DNA from: a virus
Virus record (IMG/VR): IMGVR_UViG_3300045283_000290
Location: 1-60,441 of that record
Length of the DNA stretch: 60,441 bases
Direction: 5' to 3' (one strand)
The translations under genes and the position numbers were made by a program. This document shows positions 56,041 to 60,441 of this stretch, one piece after another. Each line of letters starts with the position of its first letter. The stretch's first letter is position 1. The notes under the pieces were generated by a model, which worked only from the letters and a program-made list of their open reading frames with translations, was not told the origin of the DNA and did not search any database.

Positions 56041-56499
56041 ATGAACCGGATAAGGCGCCATCGCGACCTGGTGATCACGACGCACCAGCGCGACCTCTTG
56101 ATCGACCACCTCGACGGGCCGGCGCCGATCGTCAACTCGCCGCTGGCACGACGCGAGCACGCCGCGAACTGGAAGACGGTCTCGGCCAGGCGCGAGGCGC
56201 TCAAGGGTCTCGTCGAGCGCGGGCTGCTGCGGCTCGACATGCGTCACCGTACGCCCCGGACCACGGTGATGACCGAGAAGGGGCGGGCGGCGCTCGCGGC
56301 CGCGCTCGCGGACTGGGCCGAGGCGCTGGTGCGCGCCGGCTACGGCGTTAACGGTTCGTTGACCATGCCGGTGGTAGCCTCCTCGGCGATCTTGGAGGTC
56401 CACCAATGCTTGAGCGACGACGTCCCCGCGCCCTGCCCTGCGGCTGCTGGACAGACTGCCGGTTCCTCTGCGACGAGCACGCCCCTGTCGGGGTCGTGA
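56041..56499 (+). CDS. MarR-like winged-helix regulator
   Basis: 152 residues from ATG 56041. HRDLVITTHQRDLLIDHLDG, TVSARREALKGLVERGLLRL DMRHRTPRTTVMTEKGRAAL has the helix-turn-helix followed by a wing as in MarR/PadR-type proteins. The last 45 residues after about A107 look unlike protein and overlap the opposite-strand gene at 56340, so the true end may be earlier. It could regulate the neighbouring divergent genes. Confidence 0.6.
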   Translation: MNRIRRHRDLVITTHQRDLLIDHLDGPAPIVNSPLARREHAANWKTVSARREALKGLVERGLLRLDMRHRTPRTTVMTEKGRAALAAALADWAEALVRAGYGVNGSLTMPVVASSAILEVHQCLSDDVPAPCPAAAGQTAGSSATSTPLSGS

Positions 56500-56639
56500 T
56501 TCTCGACCCGCCGGTTGCCGAAGTAAATCTGCCAGCCCCGGATGCCCTCCTCCCGGGCGTACCGCCGCGCGCCGTCTAGCGTCGCGAAGCCTCCCCGCGA
56601 GGTGCCGTCGTCGAGCGCGAGCAGGTGGTATTCACGCAT
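56340..56639 (-). CDS. small unknown protein
   Basis: 99 residues: MREYHLLALDDGTSRGGFAT LDGARRYAREEGIRGWQIYF GNRRVENHDPDRGVLVAEEP. The first 55 residues have the form of small rhizobial proteins with a Y-x-L-x-x-L-D start and W-x-I-x-x-G-N-x-R-V-E end. The C-terminal part is less convincing and overlaps the + strand regulator gene. Convergent with it. Confidence 0.5.
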   Translation of the reverse strand: MREYHLLALDDGTSRGGFATLDGARRYAREEGIRGWQIYFGNRRVENHDPDRGVLVAEEPAVCPAAAGQGAGTSSLKHWWTSKIAEEATTGMVNEPLTP

Positions 56640-56760
56640 CGGCGTCTCCCCGGGGCCGGGGGAATGCGATCCACCTGCCCGCAGCCGCAGTAGCCGCCTC
56701 TTTTGGCGGCGCGCGCGGGGACTGGACATTCACCGGAAAGCACGCAACACGACGACTGCC

Positions 56761-56776
56761 GGGGACAATCGTCCCC
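56761..56776. promoter_or_regulatory. inverted repeat upstream of the 56810 gene
   Basis: GGGGACAATCGTCCCC, 6-bp arms with a 4-base centre, about 33 bases before the ATG at 56810, in a 170-bp gap without a gene (56640-56809). Could be an operator or a small hairpin. The AAGGAG site before the ATG is nearby. Confidence 0.35.
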
Positions 56777-56809
56777 GCAACCGGGCCAAGGCCCCACAAG
56801 GAGAGTACC

Positions 56810-57058
56810 ATGGAGACGAAGAAGAACGGCGCCGACGCGCCGACCATCGACCTGCCGGCGGACGGCTCGATCCCGCCGGAACTGCAGCGCGAGGACACCC
56901 CCGAGCAGCGGGAGCGGATCAAGGAGATCGTCGCGGCGGACCAGCGTGCCGCCACCGGCGCCGGCATCAAGACTGGCGGGCGAGCGGGGCCTCGCTCTCG
57001 GAACCGCGCGCCAGCACGTGAGCGCGTTCTTCGCCTATTGCAAGGAGGCGCTCGATGA
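56810..57058 (+). CDS. small unknown protein, frame uncertain at 3' end
   Basis: 82 residues with AAGGAGAG before the ATG: METKKNGADAPTIDLPADGS IPPELQREDTPEQRERIKEI VAADQRAATGAGIKTGG, then a basic tail (GRAGPRSRNRAPARERVLRL). A different frame gives a plausible continuation (HVSAFFAYCKEALDDFHGPA SRLQRVRRGVYKLADG) leading into the next gene, so a one-base shift near 56970 is possible. Function unknown. Confidence 0.45.
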   Translation: METKKNGADAPTIDLPADGSIPPELQREDTPEQRERIKEIVAADQRAATGAGIKTGGRAGPRSRNRAPARERVLRLLQGGAR

Positions 57059-57125
57059 CTTCCACGGCCCGGCCTCGCGGCTCCAGCGGGTTCGGCGCGG
57101 CGTCTACAAGCTGGCGGACGGGCCC

Positions 57126-57491
57126 ATGCGCCGAGTGATCGTCGAGAGCCCCTACCGGGGCAAGGACCGCGCCGAGACCGAGCGGAACCGCAGGTACGCG
57201 CGAGCGTGCCTGCGGGACTGCCTCGTGCGCGGGGAATCGCCGCTGGCGAGCCACCTGCTCTACACGCAGGCCGGCGTCCTCGACGACGCCGACGAGGAAG
57301 AGCGCAACCTCGGCATCGAGGCCGGGCTCGCCTGGGGCGTCGTCGCCGAGGCGAGCGTCGTCTACGAGGACCTCGGCATCAGCCCGGGGATGGCGCGGGG
57401 GATCGAGCAGGCGCTCGGCGACGGCCGGCCGGTCGAGTACCGGCGCCTTCCGCCGCTCGCGCTTCGGCTCGGACTGCTTTCCGGCCGGTGA
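57126..57491 (+). CDS. DUF7768-like protein
   Basis: 121 residues from ATG 57126: MRRVIVESPYRGKDRAETER NRRYARACLRDCLVRGESPL ASHLLYTQAGVLDDADEEER NLGIEAGLAWGVVAEASVVY EDLGISPGMARGIEQALGDG RPVEYRRLP matches the DUF7768 family of phage proteins (a nucleotide-binding-like Rossmann/SLOG-type fold related to DUF4406). The enzymatic role is unknown. The last 15 residues overlap the opposite methylase gene. Confidence 0.75.
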   Translation: MRRVIVESPYRGKDRAETERNRRYARACLRDCLVRGESPLASHLLYTQAGVLDDADEEERNLGIEAGLAWGVVAEASVVYEDLGISPGMARGIEQALGDGRPVEYRRLPPLALRLGLLSGR

Positions 57492-58742
57492 AGGTCTCCC
57501 ACCTCCGCACGGCGAGGTCGCAGTAGGTCGGGTCGACCTCGAGGCCGACCGCCCGCCGCTTCTCGATCTCAGCCGCGATGATCGTCGTCCCCGAGCCCAT
57601 GAACGGGTCGAGCACCGCCTCGCCTGGCCGGGTGTTGTTGACCATCGGGCGGCGCATGCACTCGACCGGCTTCTGCGTGCCGTGGCCGGTGCGGGCGTCC
57701 TTGCCCTCGGTCTTGCTCGTGAAGCCGACGTTCGAGTTGATGTCCCACACCGTCGTCTGCTTGCGGTCCCCGTTCCAGTGCGAGCGGGCGCCGCGCCGGA
57801 CGCCGTAGAAGCAGCACTCGTGCTGCCAGTGATAGTCGCCCATCGCCATCGCGAAGTGCGGCTTGTTCCAGATGATCTGCGCGCGGAGGAGGTAGCCGGC
57901 CTGCTGCAGCGAGCGCTGGACGACCGAGCTGCGCAGCCCGGCGTGCCAGATGTAGGCGACGTCGCATCCGCAAATCTGCCAGACCACCGTCCAGTCGGCC
58001 TGGTCGTCGTTGTAGACGGCGCCGCTCGCCGAGAAGTTCCGCTTCATCACCTTCTTGCCGTCCTGGCTCAGCTTCAGCTTGGTGTCGATGCGCTCCTTCC
58101 GCCAGGCCGGCCGGTAGTCGATGCCGTAGGGCGGGTCGGTGATGAGCAGGTGCGGATTGAGGTCGCCGCAGGCGAGCGCCACGTCGTCGCCGTCGGTGCT
58201 GTCGCCGCACAGCAGGCGGTGGTCGCCCATGATCCACAGGTCGCCCGGCTTGGTTACCGCGACCGCCGGCGGCTCCGGCACCGCCTCGGGGTCCGGCCCG
58301 TCGGTGCCGAGCGAGACGCCGAAGACGCGGAGCTGCGCCTCGGAGAACCCGAGCAGCGGCAGGTCGTAGCCCTCGTTCTTGAGTTCCAGCAGATCGCCGC
58401 GGAGCAGCTTCGCGTCCCACCCGGCGAGGAGCGGCAGCGCGTTGTCCTCGATGCGGATCGCCTTCTTCTCCGCCTCGCTGAGGCCGCGGCGCTGGACGTA
58501 CGGCGCGCCCTTGAGCCCGGCGAGCTGCGCCGCCTCGAGCCGGCCGTGCCCCTTGAGGATGACCCACGCCTCGTCGACGACGATCGGCTGGTCGAAGCCG
58601 CGCTCCTTGAGGATGGTCGCCAGCGCGGCGACCTCGTTCTCGGGGTGCGTGCGCGCGTTGTTCGGATACGGGACGAACCTGTCGAGCGGCGCCCACCCGC
58701 TCGCCATCTTGCGGCCGTCGACCGCGAACGGGTCGGTCTTAA
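57379..58742 (-). CDS. ParB-like/DNA methylase fusion, 5' end cut by an IS
   Basis: 442 residues if started at ATG 58707. N-terminal ParB-like domain: FVPYPNNARTHPENEVAALA, GFDQPIVVDEAWVILKGHGR LEAAQLAG. C-terminal N6/N4 methylase: LLCGDSTDGDDVALACGD, LLITDPPYGIDYRPAW (catalytic DPPY), HGTQKPVECMRRPMVNNTRP and AVLDPFMGSGTTIIAAEIEK (SAM loop). Phage enzymes of this layout modify DNA against restriction. The IS at 58743 breaks the frame a few codons before; reading in from the IS end, ATGs at 58764 and 58803 join in frame, so translation may persist. The C-terminus (57379) overlaps the DUF7768 gene. Confidence 0.8.
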
Positions 58743-58767
58743 CATGCCTATCCGGTTGACGCATACA
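58743..58767 (+). repeat. left terminal repeat of the IS
   Basis: Starts CATGCCTATCCGGTTG, identical over 16 bp to 3601-3616 and the reverse complement of 4359-4374, and differing by one base from the 293-bp element over the first 15. Confidence 0.85.
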
Positions 58768-58832
58768 GATACTTGTGCTAGTGTTTCCGACGTTGACGGG
58801 CATTTCGCCCTCCGATGTTGGAGTAAAGAGCC

Positions 58833-59882
58833 ATGCCGCCCCATGCCGACGTTCTCCAATGGGAACACCTGCCGTTTCCCCGGTCGCTTCCGCAGTTCCA
58901 GAGGCTTTTCCCGAATGACGAGGCGTGCGCGCGGTACTTGGAAGGGGCCAAATGGCCCAAGGGCTTCGTTTGCCCCTACTGCGACGAAAAGGGCGAGCCG
59001 TTCCGCATGACCACGCGCCCGACCGTGCTCACTTGCCGTTCCTGCCGTCGCCAGCATTCGCTGACGACCGGAACCGTGATGCAAAAGACACACTCGCCGC
59101 TGACGACGTGGTTCTGGGGCGCGTACCTCGTTTCGAGCATGACGCCCGGAATGTCCGCGATGCAATTCCAGCGCCAGCTTGGCTTGACCCGGTACGAGAC
59201 GGCCTTCCAAATCCTGCACAAGCTGCGCGCGGGGATGGTGCGCCAAGGGCGCGACCGGATCGGCGGCAATCTCGCGCGCGGCGATCACGTCGAAATTGAC
59301 GAGACGTACATCGGTGGCGTGACGCGCGGCGAAGGCAAAGGCCCCCATGCCGAAGACAAGACGCTTGTGGTCGCGGCGGTAGAGGTTCGCACCCGGCCGG
59401 CCAAGAAGGGCGACAAGCCCATGAAGCGCGGCGGGCGCTATGCTGGCCGGTTGCGGCTGGAAATCGCGCCGACGCGCGGCGCTAAGTCCCTGACGGGCTT
59501 TGTGGAAGCCGCCGTCGAACCGGGCGCGATGGTCATCACGGATGCTTGGGGCGGATACAACGGGCTGGCCGCGCTCGGCTACCAGCACTTGCCCGTTGTC
59601 GAGTCCGGCCGACCGGACGTGGCGGAAGAATACCTGCCCATCGTCCACTTGGTTTTCAGCAACTTGAAGGCTTGGCTGGCGGGGACGCATCACGGCGCGA
59701 TCAGCCACAAGCACCTGCAAACCTATTTGAACGAGTTCACCTTTCGCTTTAACCGGCGCTTCTACCCCTTCAACGCCTTCCGTTCGCTCTTGGGCATCGG
59801 GACCAACGGCGAAGGCCCGACTTATGATGGGCTTTATCAAGGAACTTGGAAGCATCCGACGATGGCTAGTCATCATGCGTGA
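58833..59882 (+). CDS. IS1595-family (ISXO2-like) transposase
   Basis: 349 residues. N-terminal zinc ribbon CPYC (47-50)...CRSC (68-71) followed by RQHSLTTGTVMQKTHSPL, the classical start of ISXO2-type proteins. The DDE-type core has HVEIDETYIGG (D156), VITDAWGGYNGL (D237) and FSNLKAWLAGTHHGAISHKH LQTYLNEFTFRFNRR (N277/K279, H, E301). Such enzymes cut and insert elements with 8-bp duplications, in agreement with the two complete elements here. It probably mobilises all three. Whether the enzyme is active cannot be judged. Confidence 0.9.
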   Translation: MPPHADVLQWEHLPFPRSLPQFQRLFPNDEACARYLEGAKWPKGFVCPYCDEKGEPFRMTTRPTVLTCRSCRRQHSLTTGTVMQKTHSPLTTWFWGAYLVSSMTPGMSAMQFQRQLGLTRYETAFQILHKLRAGMVRQGRDRIGGNLARGDHVEIDETYIGGVTRGEGKGPHAEDKTLVVAAVEVRTRPAKKGDKPMKRGGRYAGRLRLEIAPTRGAKSLTGFVEAAVEPGAMVITDAWGGYNGLAALGYQHLPVVESGRPDVAEEYLPIVHLVFSNLKAWLAGTHHGAISHKHLQTYLNEFTFRFNRRFYPFNAFRSLLGIGTNGEGPTYDGLYQGTWKHPTMASHHA

Positions 59883-60042
59883 CGTCAACCAATTGGGAAT
59901 ACTCGGATCGATCATTGCCACATGCGTCATAGTCGCCATTGCAGCGCTGATAAGTGCTGCGATGGACCCCCCTGGGGTCGCTCCTGGCGTCGCCATGTTC
60001 TGGTTTGCCGTAGGGGCTGGCGTTTCCAGAATTTGGCGCTGA
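59875..60042 (+). CDS. short membrane peptide in the IS
   Basis: 55 residues: MRDVNQLGILGSIIATCVIV AIAALISAAMDPPGVAPGVA MFWFAVGAGVSRIWR. Two hydrophobic helices joined by a Pro/Gly turn. Overlaps the end of the transposase gene by eight bases. An earlier in-frame ATG at 59824 lies inside the transposase. Passenger of unknown role. Confidence 0.5.
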   Translation: MRDVNQLGILGSIIATCVIVAIAALISAAMDPPGVAPGVAMFWFAVGAGVSRIWR

Positions 60043-60080
60043 CCCGACCTAACCCGATGTTGAAAATCTAGGAGAGAACG

Positions 60081-60410
60081 ATGTCCGACAACGTAACCCA
60101 ACTTCCGCGCCGCGACTTGATCGCTGAAATGAAGGGGCCTGAATGCCCCGGAACATCCGTCATTATGGAGGGGCGCGAAGTCCCCGGCATGATGATGTTC
60201 GATCGGGGCGACGAAATCGAGTTCATAATCGATCATCGCGTCGCTTTCGGGTTTCCCAAGGCGCAAGCTTGGAACGCGGCTGCTTTCGCGTTCGCCGCAA
60301 TGGCCTTCGGCGCGGGGTGTGATCCGTTGAATTTCGAGCCGCGCCCCTTCGCAAAAAAAGTTGTGAGCCTCGGAATCATCGAAGGGCCTACGGAAGATGG
60401 TCATGGGTAA
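60081..60410 (+). CDS. cargo protein of the IS, unknown
   Basis: 109 residues with AGGAGAG before the ATG: MSDNVTQLPRRDLIAEMKGP ECPGTSVIMEGREVPGMMMF DRGDEIEFIIDHRVAFGFPK AQAWNAAAFAFAAMAFGAGC. Beta-rich N-terminal half, Ala-rich helix after residue 62. No family recognised. Lies between transposase and the end of the window, so it is a second passenger. Confidence 0.6.
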   Translation: MSDNVTQLPRRDLIAEMKGPECPGTSVIMEGREVPGMMMFDRGDEIEFIIDHRVAFGFPKAQAWNAAAFAFAAMAFGAGCDPLNFEPRPFAKKVVSLGIIEGPTEDGHG

Positions 60411-60426
60411 GGCTTGCCTACCCATG
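60402..60426 (+). terminator. probable stem-loop after the IS cargo gene
   Basis: CATGGGTA (60402-60409) pairs with TACCCATG (60419-60426); the loop AGGCTTGCC can extend the stem (GGC/GCC) with a bulge. It overlaps the end of the 109-residue gene. No T tract follows within the window, so a terminator is only likely, not certain. Confidence 0.4.
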
Positions 60427-60441
60427 GGTGACCTCCGAAAA

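Larger units (their letters stand above)
58743..60441 (+). mobile_element. IS1595/ISXO2-like insertion sequence with cargo, right end outside window
   Basis: Left terminal repeat CATGCCTATCCGGTTGACGC, preceded by GGTCTTAA (58735-58742), which should recur at the far end beyond the window. Contains the transposase (58833-59882), a 55-residue membrane peptide and a 109-residue protein. Interrupts the ParB/methylase gene at its 5' end. The outer 16 bp match the 774-bp element. No right repeat is present up to 60441. Confidence 0.8.

Noticed and set aside
56044-56054. AACCGGATAAG, an 11-bp match to the element ends
   Set aside because: It is not followed by CATG, has no partner repeat or 8-bp duplication, and lies at the start of the MarR-like coding region. 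Chance or a codon coincidence.
58254-60425. A 723-codon open frame on the minus strand across the IS and the methylase gene
   Set aside because: Antisense to the transposase, whose zinc ribbon and DDE-type motifs are clear, and then out of frame with the methylase. It is a shadow frame.
1-60441. Search for integrase, lysogeny repressor, DNA polymerase, tRNA genes and CRISPR array
   Set aside because: None could be supported by reading all frames. The phage may be virulent or defective, or these genes may lie outside the window.

Overview
The window looks like most of a tailed-phage genome (free phage or prophage) from an alphaproteobacterial, probably hyphomicrobial/rhizobial-type host. The DNA is GC-rich, genes are packed with 4-bp ATGA/GTGA/TGATG overlaps, and it has a DUF3309-like peptide and an outer-membrane-type protein in the style of that group. 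A DUF3383-type sheath, a tube protein and gpV/W/J-like baseplate proteins indicate a contractile tail (myovirus morphology). I found no integrase, repressor, DNA polymerase, tRNA or CRISPR array. The left edge cuts a phage gene and the right edge lies inside an insertion sequence, so the window is not a complete genome.

Layout. Bases 1-10958 (+): early region with an RNase H-like protein, ERF single-strand annealing protein, YqaJ exonuclease, an adenine methyltransferase, ASCH-domain protein, HNH-like protein, UDG-like protein, a radical-SAM protein and many small unknowns. Bases 10863-16492 (-): small membrane/exported proteins, an OmpA-type barrel candidate and the endolysin. Bases 16546-23112 (-): secreted-looking proteins and tail-fibre-like proteins. 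Bases 23120-30102 (-): baseplate and tape measure. Bases 30105-34302 (-): tail chaperones (with a predicted -1 frameshift), tube and sheath. Bases 34373-44320 (-): neck, head completion, capsid, cement, scaffold and protease. Bases 44453-50351 (-): head morphogenesis, a 1122-residue portal fusion, HNH. A divergent AT-rich palindrome lies at 50370-50396. Bases 50900-54443 (-): terminase and a J-domain protein. Bases 54440-58742: a second adenine methyltransferase, regulators and a ParB/methylase fusion.

The most striking feature is a set of three insertions that share the terminal inverted repeat CATGC(C/T)TATCCGGTT. The two complete ones have perfect 8-bp target duplications, and each of the three sits in a different phage DNA-methyltransferase gene. 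One (58743 to the window end) encodes an IS1595/ISXO2-like transposase. The other two (774 and 293 bp) have no transposase and instead carry a SPOUT/TrmH-like RNA methyltransferase pair and a 58-residue protein. This looks like a family of trans-mobilised cargo cassettes. The second notable item is the portal protein, which carries a kinase-fold-like region and a Nudix box in its C-terminal half.

Several early and right-end genes are split by single-base shifts, some in short G runs. These could be sequencing errors or real decay. All family assignments were made by reading motifs, without any database search.
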